Assembly (NCBI GenBank): GCA_964529265.1
Contig: CAZGVW010000288.1
Coordinates: 1 to 64,000, forward strand
DNA length: 64,000 nt
Source: CAZGVW01 sp964529265
Lineage (GTDB): Bacteria > Planctomycetota > Phycisphaerae > Phycisphaerales > UBA1924
Direction of reading: 5' to 3'
Shown: piece after piece, positions 16,748-23,274 of the stretch
Layout: every line of letters begins with the position of its first letter
Position numbering within the stretch: position 1 is the first letter of the stretch
Position numbers and translations under genes: made by a program
The notes under the pieces: model-generated
The model's database searches: none
What the model was told of the DNA's origin: nothing
Seen by the model: the letters and a program-made list of their open reading frames with translations, nothing else

Positions 16748-17434
16748 ATGAACGCAGGCGATTGGCAGGGGGGCAAGCACGAGGGCAATCGGGGGGGTGA
16801 GTCGCACCCCGTGGATGTGGCGGCGCTGGAGGCGATCTGCCGGCAAGCGGCGGCGGGCGACGAGGAGGCGGTGCAACGGCTCCTGTGCATCCACCACGAT
16901 CGGCTCGAGGGGTTTGCGCGACGGAAGGTGGGCGTGGACTGGCAGGGCAAGATCGACCCCGAGGACGTGCTGCAGGAAGCGTACATCGACGTCGTGAACG
17001 GCGTGGGTGAGTTCGCCTGGCGCGGCGAGGATTCGTTCTACCACTGGGCGACGCGGATCATCGAGCACAGGTTCATCGACCAGGTGCGGCGGCTGCGCCG
17101 GAAGAAACGGGACGTGGCGCGCGAGGTGACGACGAACAGGGCCCAGGGCTCGCGGCATGAATCGCTACTCGAGCGGTGCCTGCCCGAGACGGGGACGCCC
17201 AGCCGCGTGATGCGGCGGCAGGACGCCGTGAGCGCCCTCATGGGGTGCATGGCGCGGCTGCCGGAGCACTACCGCGTGGTCGTTCAGCGCGTGTATCTGG
17301 ATGAGGCGCCGATCGCGGACGTGGCCACGGAGATGGGCAAGACGGAGGACGCCATCCGAAGGCTCGCGGGGCGGGCGGTCGAGAGCCTGAAGGAAGGGAT
17401 GGGGCGTGCGTCACACTACCTGAGCCAGTGGTAG
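16748..17434 (+). CDS. ECF-type RNA polymerase sigma factor
   Basis: About 228 residues with sigma region 2 (DEEAVQRLLCIHHDRLEGFARRK, DPEDVLQEAYIDV) and region 4 (LPEHYRVVVQRVYLDEAPIADVATEMGKTEDAIRRLAGRAVESLKE), the helix-turn-helix that reads the -35 element. The layout resembles the ECF groups found beside planctomycete Ser/Thr kinases. The start is uncertain: the ATG at 16748 has AGGAAAC just upstream, while ATG 16736 and GTG 16730 are in frame. No anti-sigma gene is adjacent; the divergent kinase could take over that role by phosphorylation, which is inference. The GNAT gene follows after 7 bp. Confidence 0.92.
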   Translation: MNAGDWQGGKHEGNRGGESHPVDVAALEAICRQAAAGDEEAVQRLLCIHHDRLEGFARRKVGVDWQGKIDPEDVLQEAYIDVVNGVGEFAWRGEDSFYHWATRIIEHRFIDQVRRLRRKKRDVAREVTTNRAQGSRHESLLERCLPETGTPSRVMRRQDAVSALMGCMARLPEHYRVVVQRVYLDEAPIADVATEMGKTEDAIRRLAGRAVESLKEGMGRASHYLSQW

Positions 17435-17441
17435 GGGACCG

Positions 17442-18017
17442 ATGGCGCCGAGCCTCAGGACCGAGCGTCTGCTGCTTCGCCCGTTCAGGGCGGAGGATGC
17501 GCTCGGGCTTGCGGCGCACAGGTCGGATCCGGAGATCGCGCGATACGTTCAATGGACGCCGCCCTACCCGATCGCGACGGCCGAGGATCTGATCGCGCGG
17601 ACGCAGTGGGGGGGGCTTCTGAAGCGGGGCGAGGGAGCGATGATCGCCGTGGAGCTGGCCGCGGCGCCGGGGACGGTGATCGGGGATTGCGGCACACAGT
17701 TGCTTGCGGAGGACGAACGGCAGGCGACCATCGGCTTCACGCTGGCGCGGGCGCATCAGGGCCGAGGCTACGCGACGGAGGCGGTGCGGGCGGTGCTGGA
17801 TGCGCTCTTCCGCGGCGGCGTATTCAGCGCCGAGCCGCTGCATCGGGTGACAGCGGTGTGCGGGACGGACAACCCGGCAAGCCAGCGCGTGATGGAGCGG
17901 GCGGGCATGCGGCGCGAGGCGCACTTCATCGAGAACATCTTCTTCAAGGGCGCGTGGGGGAGCGAGTTCAACTACGCGATCCTGCGGCGTGAGTGGGAGG
18001 GGCTCCGGGGCGCGTGA
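17442..18017 (+). CDS. GNAT-family N-acetyltransferase (RimJ/RimL type)
   Basis: A 191-residue protein opening with SLRTERLLLRPFRAEDA, typical of the RimJ/RimL branch that acetylates protein N-termini or small molecules using acetyl-CoA. The acetyl-CoA loop is visible as ARAHQGRGYATEAV (R/Q-x-x-G-x-G/A type), and HRVTAVCGTDNPASQRVMERAGM is the conserved C-terminal strand and helix. The true substrate cannot be read from sequence. It starts 7 bp after the sigma factor stop, so the two are probably co-transcribed. A hairpin follows. Confidence 0.92.
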   Translation: MAPSLRTERLLLRPFRAEDALGLAAHRSDPEIARYVQWTPPYPIATAEDLIARTQWGGLLKRGEGAMIAVELAAAPGTVIGDCGTQLLAEDERQATIGFTLARAHQGRGYATEAVRAVLDALFRGGVFSAEPLHRVTAVCGTDNPASQRVMERAGMRREAHFIENIFFKGAWGSEFNYAILRREWEGLRGA

Positions 18018-18032
18018 CGCGATTGATGGCGC

Positions 18033-18068
18033 GAAGAGAAAACCGCCCCCGTGAGGCCGGGGGCGGTT
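18033..18068 (-). terminator. Intrinsic terminator between convergent genes
   Basis: A perfect 10-bp stem (AACCGCCCCC at 18041-18050 with GGGGGCGGTT at 18059-18068) and an eight-base loop. On the minus strand the stem ends in TTTTCTCTTC, a good terminator for the DUF1579 gene; the stem may also stop transcripts from the GNAT gene. Confidence 0.85.
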
Positions 18069-18095
18069 GAAGGCTCAGCGAGATGGTCGATGGAA

Positions 18096-18725
18096 TCAGT
18101 TGGCGCTGCTGACCTTCGCGCTGCCGGGCTTGCGCGTGAAGGCGATCTCCATCATCTTGAACTCCTTGCCGTTCTCGTCCGGCATGAACATCTCGAGCGT
18201 CATGGTGTTCGGCCCGGTGCGGCGCTCGATCTCGCGCATGACCATGGGCTTCTTCGTGTTCGGGCAGTTGTAGTTGAAGTTCCACGAGAGCGTCGTGGCA
18301 TCGGACGACAGAGCGCCCTTGCCGACCATCATGCCCGTGCCGAAGTTATCCACCCACGTGGACTGGAAGGTCTCGGACACGTTGTCGAAGCCGGTGATGC
18401 TGAAGCCGTTGAAGGGCGAGCCCATCATTTCGCCGACAAGTTCGCACTTGATGAAGCGGCCATCCATCATCGGAGTGATGGTGGACGTGCACTCGCTCTT
18501 GGTGGGCTCGGCGCCGGGGGTCATCCACATCGTGGTCTTGCCGTGCCAGACGCCGACGGACTTCGCGAGATGCTCGTGCATGGGGCCGGGCGTGGCGGCC
18601 AGCATGCAGGCCTCCATCTCGGGGGTCATGCCTTCCGCGTGCTTCTGCTCGGGCGAGCCGGCGATGGCGAACGAGGTGGCGACAGCGACAAAACCGGCGG
18701 CGGTGATGCTGAAACAGCGATTCAT
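18096..18725 (-). CDS. Secreted DUF1579-family protein
   Basis: A 209-residue protein with a signal peptide (MNRCFSITAAGFVAVATSFAIAG), which sets the start at 18725. The body matches the DUF1579 pattern: HEHLAKSVGVWHGKTTMWMTPG, DGRFIKCELVGEMMGSPFNGFSITGFDN, and FQSTWVDNFGTGMMVGKGAL. These proteins are predicted lipocalin-like beta-barrels with no assigned activity. A terminator follows directly. The upstream side lacks other genes of the same strand for 180 bp, so it is probably transcribed alone. Confidence 0.88.
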   Translation of the reverse strand: MNRCFSITAAGFVAVATSFAIAGSPEQKHAEGMTPEMEACMLAATPGPMHEHLAKSVGVWHGKTTMWMTPGAEPTKSECTSTITPMMDGRFIKCELVGEMMGSPFNGFSITGFDNVSETFQSTWVDNFGTGMMVGKGALSSDATTLSWNFNYNCPNTKKPMVMREIERRTGPNTMTLEMFMPDENGKEFKMMEIAFTRKPGSAKVSSAN

Positions 18726-18907
18726 GGGGTGGTCTCCTCTTCTTCTTTGCGAACAGTGAGGCGCCCTCTTGACGCGGGGGCGCTGAGTTTCATTCTCGAA
18801 CCCCGTAGTATACCAGAATCGGGGGGTGGGACTGGTCGCCACCGGGCGGGCCGCCGGAGGCAGCCTGCGCCCCGGAACCCTCTCGTCCGGCCCCGGGCGC
18901 CGGCCTG

Positions 18908-19393
18908 CTAGGCCTCTGCATGCGCCCGCTCCAGAGCCGCGACGTCGAGCTTCACCATGGCGAGCATGGCGTCCATGACGGCTTTCACTTTTTTGGGGTT
19001 GTGGTCGCGGATCAGCTCCATGAAGCGGCGGGGGACGATCTGCCAGGACAGACCGAACTGATCGGTGATCCATCCGCAGTGTGTCGGTTGGGCGCCGGCC
19101 TTGACGAGCGCATCCCAGTATCGATCGACCTCGGCCTGATCCTCGCAATCGACGAAGAGGGAGAAGCCTTCGGTGAAGGTGAAGTGCGGGCCGCCGTTGT
19201 AGCCCATGAAGGACTGGCCGCCGATGACGAACTCGGCGGCGGTCACGGGGCCGTCCTTGCCGTTGCGGGCCACGTTCCTGATTTCGGAATTCGGGAACGT
19301 GGCGGTGTAAAACGCGATGGCGTCTTCGAGGCGGTCGTTGAACATCAGGAAGGGCGTCACCTTGTTCGGCGCTGGGTTCATCGTTGGGCTCAT
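18908..19393 (-). CDS. VOC/PhnB-like glyoxalase-fold protein (cassette 1)
   Basis: A 161-residue protein of the PhnB / 3-demethylubiquinone-methyltransferase-like branch of the vicinal oxygen chelate superfamily: KVTPFLMFNDRLEDAIAFYTATFP, EFVIGGQSFMGYNGGPHF, FSLFVDCEDQAEVDRYWDAL and the terminal GLSWQIVPRR. These small proteins fold as paired beta-alpha-beta-beta-beta units; most have no proven reaction. Its ATG overlaps the stop of the SRPBCC gene (ATGA) and GGAAAGGAAG lies upstream. It is the last gene of an arsR-SRPBCC-VOC operon. Confidence 0.9.
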   Translation of the reverse strand: MSPTMNPAPNKVTPFLMFNDRLEDAIAFYTATFPNSEIRNVARNGKDGPVTAAEFVIGGQSFMGYNGGPHFTFTEGFSLFVDCEDQAEVDRYWDALVKAGAQPTHCGWITDQFGLSWQIVPRRFMELIRDHNPKKVKAVMDAMLAMVKLDVAALERAHAEA

Positions 19394-19935
19394 CGCTGCG
19401 CTTCCTTTCCGGAGAGTTCGCCAAGCAGCCCATCGAGCATGTCGTAGCCCGCGCTGACGCCGGTCTCCATTCCGGAGGCAAGAGCGCCGTCGCGGCCTTC
19501 CCTCGTGGGGAAGAGCAGCGTCATCTTCAGGTGCGTGACGCCGGCTTTCTCGGTGAGTTCGATGGTGGCGAGCAGTTCCCACGGCGCGGCGTCGCCGCCC
19601 TCCGGCCCGCATGGTCCGGCGCCGGGCCCCATTTCCATGTGCTCGGTGTGGACGATCTTCGAGGGGGGAGTCACCTCGCGATGCACGCCGGTGATCGTGA
19701 GGGCAAGGGTCCCGTCCGGCGCGTTCCACGCCCAGTGGAACCTGCCGCCGACGCGGACATCCATCTCGCAGCGCGCCCAGGTCCAGCCGGGCGGGGTGAA
19801 CATCCAGCGTCGGACGAGATCGGGCTTGGTGATGGCGTCCCACAGGAGCCGCCGCGGGGCGTTGAAGGACCGGGTCATCACGATTTCGAGGTCGGACGGT
19901 GTGGTGACTTGGAGGCCGGCGAGGGGTGTGTTCAT
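19390..19935 (-). CDS. SRPBCC / AHSA1-like protein (cassette 1)
   Basis: A 181-residue START-fold protein of the AHSA1 group: DLEIVMTRSFNAPRRLLWDAITKPDLVRRWMFTPPGWTWARCEMDVRVGGRFHW at the start and a closing helix (SGMETGVSAGYDMLDGLLGEL). The fold makes a deep hydrophobic pocket, often for a lipid or aromatic ligand; no ligand can be predicted here. The start at 19935 is an ATG aligned with family N-termini. It sits between an ArsR repressor and a VOC protein, an arrangement common in soil bacteria whose purpose is unresolved. Confidence 0.9.
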   Translation of the reverse strand: MNTPLAGLQVTTPSDLEIVMTRSFNAPRRLLWDAITKPDLVRRWMFTPPGWTWARCEMDVRVGGRFHWAWNAPDGTLALTITGVHREVTPPSKIVHTEHMEMGPGAGPCGPEGGDAAPWELLATIELTEKAGVTHLKMTLLFPTREGRDGALASGMETGVSAGYDMLDGLLGELSGKEAQR

Positions 19936-20018
19936 GGGGGCTCCGTTCTTCGGGAGGGTGTGTTCAAGAGGTGCGGCGAAGGGACCGGGCTCCGCACGAC
20001 GCGAAGCCCACGAGCCGC

Positions 20019-20375
20019 CTATCGCTTTCCTTTCCGCTTCTCCTCTTCCTTCATCTGCACGAGCAGCACGTCGAGGGCCTGGAAGCGCTTCTCCCAGTGT
20101 TCGCGGAACTGCTCGATCCACACGGTGACCTCCTTGAGGGGGGCCGCATCGAGGCGGCAGATGTGCTGCCGGCCATCGACGCGGCGGCGCACGAGCCGGG
20201 CCCGCTCGAGGACGCGGACGTGCTTGGAAGCCGCGGGGAAGGACATTTTGAGGGGCTCGGCCAATTCGGTGAGGTTCTGCTCACCGCCGGCGAGGCGGCG
20301 GATGATGGAGCGGCGGGCGGGGTGGGCCAGGGCGTGGTAGACGCGGTCGAGGGCGGGGGAGCGATCTGGAACCAT
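20019..20375 (-). CDS. ArsR-family winged-helix repressor (cassette 1)
   Basis: A 118-residue regulator: ALDRVYHALAHPARRSIIRRLAGGEQNLTELAEPLKMSFPAASKHVRVLERARLVRRRVDGRQHICRL carries the winged helix-turn-helix with recognition helix SFPAASKHVRVLE. The metal-binding cysteines of classical ArsR/SmtB sensors are absent, so it probably responds to an organic ligand or through another signal. I chose the ATG at 20375 because it lies only a few bases past a good promoter (TTGACA, 17 bp, CATACT) and inside a palindrome; an ATG at 20411 would overlap the -35. It heads the operon with SRPBCC and VOC genes. Confidence 0.93.
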   Translation of the reverse strand: MVPDRSPALDRVYHALAHPARRSIIRRLAGGEQNLTELAEPLKMSFPAASKHVRVLERARLVRRRVDGRQHICRLDAAPLKEVTVWIEQFREHWEKRFQALDVLLVQMKEEEKRKGKR

Positions 20376-20421
20376 GTGGTTTAGTATGACAAGGGCGGGG
20401 GTGATTGTCAACCATGTGGTT
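20370..20421 (-). promoter_or_regulatory. Promoter of arsR cassette 1 flanked by two identical operators
   Basis: On the minus strand TTGACA (complement of 20406-20411) and CATACT (complement of 20383-20388) are separated by exactly 17 bp. The 12-bp near-palindrome AACCATGTGGTT occurs twice: 20410-20421 overlapping the -35, and 20370-20381 covering the likely transcription start and the ATG. Spacing between copies is 40 bp. This is the expected layout for autorepression by the adjacent ArsR protein. The mRNA leader would be nearly absent. Confidence 0.8.
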
Positions 20422-20811
20422 TCAGGTTTTCGGGAATCTCCTTTGCCCGCCGCCCGCGGGCGCGCTTCCTTTCGGGGATTGGCGGGCGCTTGACGCGGGG
20501 CGCAGCGCCGAGCAGGATGCTGTCGTTGTTGCAGCCGAGTCTCCGGCCGGCGCCGGGGAGCGGGGGAACCACCGCCGCGGGCGCATGAGCGCCAGCGGCA
20601 GGGGCGCAGGGACAGGTCAGTCCCGGGCCACTTTCAGGGCCTAGCCCGTCAGCTCACCTCGCAGGCAAGTGAAAGTGCACGACGCGCAGCCCTCCTGAGA
20701 CAGCCGGCCGACCGACCGGCGTTTCCCGGGCTGACGTATGTGCGGATCCGGCGTTGCGCCGGCGCGTGCAGGAGCGCGTCAGGGCGGAGCGCTGCGCCCG
20801 CGGGATCACCC
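20422..20811. other. Intergenic stretch upstream of trkH, no supported gene
   Basis: About 390 bp between the arsR promoter and the chosen trkH start. Frames cross it on both strands, but none shows a recognisable protein or a ribosome binding site. The trkH coding frame is open back to 20740, so the real start could lie up to 72 bp earlier. I see no convincing promoter. Confidence 0.5.
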
Positions 20812-22269
20812 ATGAACCGTGCGCCACAGCGCGCCTCGAGGGCTCGGAAACAGGCAGGGACGAACCAGAGCGGCGCGGGGCATCGGAGGCGATGGGGGGG
20901 CCTCGTGCGCGCCGTCGGCAGAGCGGCCGTTCGCGCGGCGGTTGCTCCGCCGCGGCTTCTGGTGCGGGCCTGGTCGCGGCTGCGCCCGGCGCAGCAGCTG
21001 GCGATGGGCTTTGCCTCGTATGCGGCGATCGGCACGCTGGCGCTCTGCCTGCCCTTCGCGAAGGCGCGGGACGCGGCGCTCATCGACAACCTGTTCAACG
21101 TGGTGAGCGCGGTGTCCACGACGGGGCTGACCACGATCAGCGTGGCGGATTCGTACACGTTCTTCGGGGAACTGGTGATCCTGCTGCTGTTTCAGCTGGG
21201 CGGCGTGGGGTACATGACGATCTCGTCGGTGCTCGTGCTGGCGCGGGGCGGGCGCATTTCGGATGCGCGGATGGGCGTGCTGCGGGCGGGGTTTGCGCTG
21301 CCGCACTACTTCGTGATGCACCGGTTTCTCGTGCATGTGGTGGTGTTCACCGTGGTGTCCGAGTTTCTGGGGTCGATGCTTCTGTGGTGGAGGTTCAGCG
21401 CGCTGGGGGTCGAGCATCCGTTGTGGTCGGCAGTGTTCCACTCCGTGTCCGCGTTCGCGACGGCAGGCTTCAGCCTGAACAACACGAGCCTGGAGGCGTT
21501 CGCGGCCGATCCGGTGGTGAACCTCGTGATTGGCGCGCTCGCCTACATGGGCGCGATGGGGTTCATCGTGGTGCAGGACGTGTGGTATTCCGTGAAACTG
21601 CGCGAGCGCATGCTCACGTTCACGTCGAAGGTGATCCTGTGGATGACGGGGGCTGTGTTCGTCGTCGGCGCTGCGCTGCTCTTCTTCATGGAGCCGGGCA
21701 TCCGTGCGCTTCCGCTCGGCGAGCGGGCGATGGCCAGCGCGTTTCAGATGATGACGGCCTCGACGACCGCCGGCTTCAACACGATTCCGATCTCAACAAT
21801 GTCCACGGCTGCCCTTCTGGTCATCATGGCGGCCATGCTCATCGGGGCGTCGCCCAGCGGCACCGGCGGCGGAGTGAAGACCACCACCGTCTCGGCGCTG
21901 CTGGCCAACTTGTTCAGCGTGCTGCGTGGTCGGGAGCGGATCGTCCTTCTTGGGCACGAAATCCCAATGGCCCGTGTGCTCTTCGCCTTCGCCGCGGCGA
22001 CGTTCTACCTCGGTCACCTGGCCGCGGGAACGGTCATTCTGGCCCTGACGGAGCGGCAGGCGTTCCTGCCGATCGCCTTCGAAGCCGCGAGCGCGCTGGG
22101 CACCGTGGGCCTCTCCATGGGGATCACGGGCGATCTCTCCCCGCTGGGCAAGATCATCGTGATCTACCTGATGTTCGCCGGCCGGTGCGGGCCCTTGACG
22201 ATCGGCCTGGCGCTGCTGCGGCCGCAGGCGGCAGCAGCGACGGCGCGAGGAGATGATCTGGCGGTGTAA
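20812..22269 (+). CDS. trkH: TrkH/KtrB-family potassium uptake channel subunit
   Basis: A membrane protein of about 485 residues with the fourfold M1-P-M2 plan of K+ transporters. The four selectivity-loop segments can be picked out: SAVSTTGLTT, SAFATAGFSL, TASTTAGFNT and SALGTVGLSM, each with the conserved glycine. GASPSGTGGGVKTTT is the usual cytoplasmic loop. Its size and gating-loop region resemble KtrB, the sodium-dependent type. The N-terminus is Arg-rich and the start uncertain (ATG at 20812 chosen). No TrkA/KtrA regulatory subunit is adjacent, which is unusual though the partner may lie elsewhere. Confidence 0.93.
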   Translation: MNRAPQRASRARKQAGTNQSGAGHRRRWGGLVRAVGRAAVRAAVAPPRLLVRAWSRLRPAQQLAMGFASYAAIGTLALCLPFAKARDAALIDNLFNVVSAVSTTGLTTISVADSYTFFGELVILLLFQLGGVGYMTISSVLVLARGGRISDARMGVLRAGFALPHYFVMHRFLVHVVVFTVVSEFLGSMLLWWRFSALGVEHPLWSAVFHSVSAFATAGFSLNNTSLEAFAADPVVNLVIGALAYMGAMGFIVVQDVWYSVKLRERMLTFTSKVILWMTGAVFVVGAALLFFMEPGIRALPLGERAMASAFQMMTASTTAGFNTIPISTMSTAALLVIMAAMLIGASPSGTGGGVKTTTVSALLANLFSVLRGRERIVLLGHEIPMARVLFAFAAATFYLGHLAAGTVILALTERQAFLPIAFEAASALGTVGLSMGITGDLSPLGKIIVIYLMFAGRCGPLTIGLALLRPQAAAATARGDDLAV

Positions 22270-22812
22270 ACGCCCGCCCCGCGCTTAGAATCGACTGAGG
22301 CCAGCGACTCATCGACCGTTGTGGCTGACGACAAGTTGACTCTTCGCAGGAGAAGCTCCGGCGGTTGGTTCAAGGTCGAACAAGCCTTCGTGGGAACTCT
22401 CCATGAACGGGCGCGGCGCCGACACGTCTTCTTTCCGCCTTCGCGCGTTGCCAGATGCCGGCTTGTGTGTCGTCGCCGCCCTCCGGCGAGCCTTGCCGCC
22501 CTAGGATTCGCGCACGCTGTCCCCGATCGTCGGACCGCCCCTGGCGGACGCTCGCGCGCCGCGGAGATCGCCGCCGACGCTCAGCGACGCTGCAAGACTT
22601 CGGCCCTGCGGGCTGTCCGGCGCGACTCTCCGGAGCATGTCCGGTTGCACCCTCGCCGCCTCGCGCCGTCCGGTCGCACCCATGGAGCGACCATTGCGGC
22701 GTGCGAAAAACAGAGCCTCGTGTCCTGACTTCGAGATTCCTGCAGCACGACTGGGCTTGATTTGCCGAGCGGAAACGAGCGTTGATCATTCGACTTTCTA
22801 GAAGTCAGGACA
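22270..22812. other. Intergenic stretch without supported gene
   Basis: About 540 bp. Frames of roughly 135-140 codons exist on both strands over the same bases, but neither gives protein-like sequence (Arg, Pro and Ala-rich without pattern) or a ribosome site. The right end holds a 13-bp inverted repeat described separately. It could be decayed coding or mobile DNA. Confidence 0.5.
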
Positions 22813-22813
22813 C
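22720..22813. repeat. 13-bp perfect inverted repeat around 68 bp
   Basis: GTGTCCTGACTTC at 22720-22732 is matched by its reverse complement GAAGTCAGGACAC at 22801-22813. The right arm overlaps the last base of the stop codon of the response-regulator gene. The AGGACAC core is shared with two single sites at 25828 and 32597. It could be the end pair of a small non-autonomous element, or a structural repeat. Confidence 0.7.
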
Positions 22814-23253
22814 TAGCGCCACACCACGAACAAGACATCGTTACCGGTCCCTTGGGCCGCCTCGCGGATCGCTCTGAGAATCTGTGGGGCCTGGGCGTCC
22901 TTGGAAAGGAAACCGCAGGCTCCGGCCTCGACGGCCATGTCGACGACCTCCTGATCGTCACTGCCACTGAAGACGATGGCCCGAACTCCGCGGCGGCCGC
23001 CTACGGCCACCGCGAGAAGTTCGCGCAGGGCCGCCAGCGGGTTCTTGCCGGGCATCGTCATGTCCAAGAGCACCACGTCGGGGCGCCCTTCGTTCACCTG
23101 GCTCACAAGATCATCTGCGGAGTGCGGGGTGCCGACGCACTCCATGTCCGGCTCGTGCTCGATGCACCGCCTGAGCACCGTCGTAATATCGCGGTTGTCG
23201 TCCACGCATAGCACACGGATCTTCGGAAGGATGGCGATGGAGGGGAAGGCCAT
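22813..23253 (-). CDS. Single-domain response regulator (REC)
   Basis: A 146-residue receiver protein: IRVLCVDDN (acidic pair Asp 18-19), phosphoacceptor Asp 64 in VVLLDMTMPGK, Ser 96 in AIVFSGSDD and Lys 118 in GFLSKDA. The spacing resembles NarL/FixJ regulators (VLLLDMTMPG, GACGFLSKD, ILRAIREAA), but no DNA-binding helix-turn-helix follows; the protein stops after GNDVLFVVWR. The stop codon touches a 13-bp inverted repeat, so the gene may have lost its output domain. It lies 21 bp downstream of a hybrid histidine kinase, its likely partner. Confidence 0.9.
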   Translation of the reverse strand: MAFPSIAILPKIRVLCVDDNRDITTVLRRCIEHEPDMECVGTPHSADDLVSQVNEGRPDVVLLDMTMPGKNPLAALRELLAVAVGGRRGVRAIVFSGSDDQEVVDMAVEAGACGFLSKDAQAPQILRAIREAAQGTGNDVLFVVWR

Positions 23254-23274
23254 GCTTGGGTCCTGGATGTATGA

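Noticed and set aside
22321..22789. Overlapping frames of about 135-140 codons on both strands between trkH and the response regulator
   Set aside because: They cover the same bases, lack ribosome sites and show no protein-like pattern; I left the stretch as intergenic.
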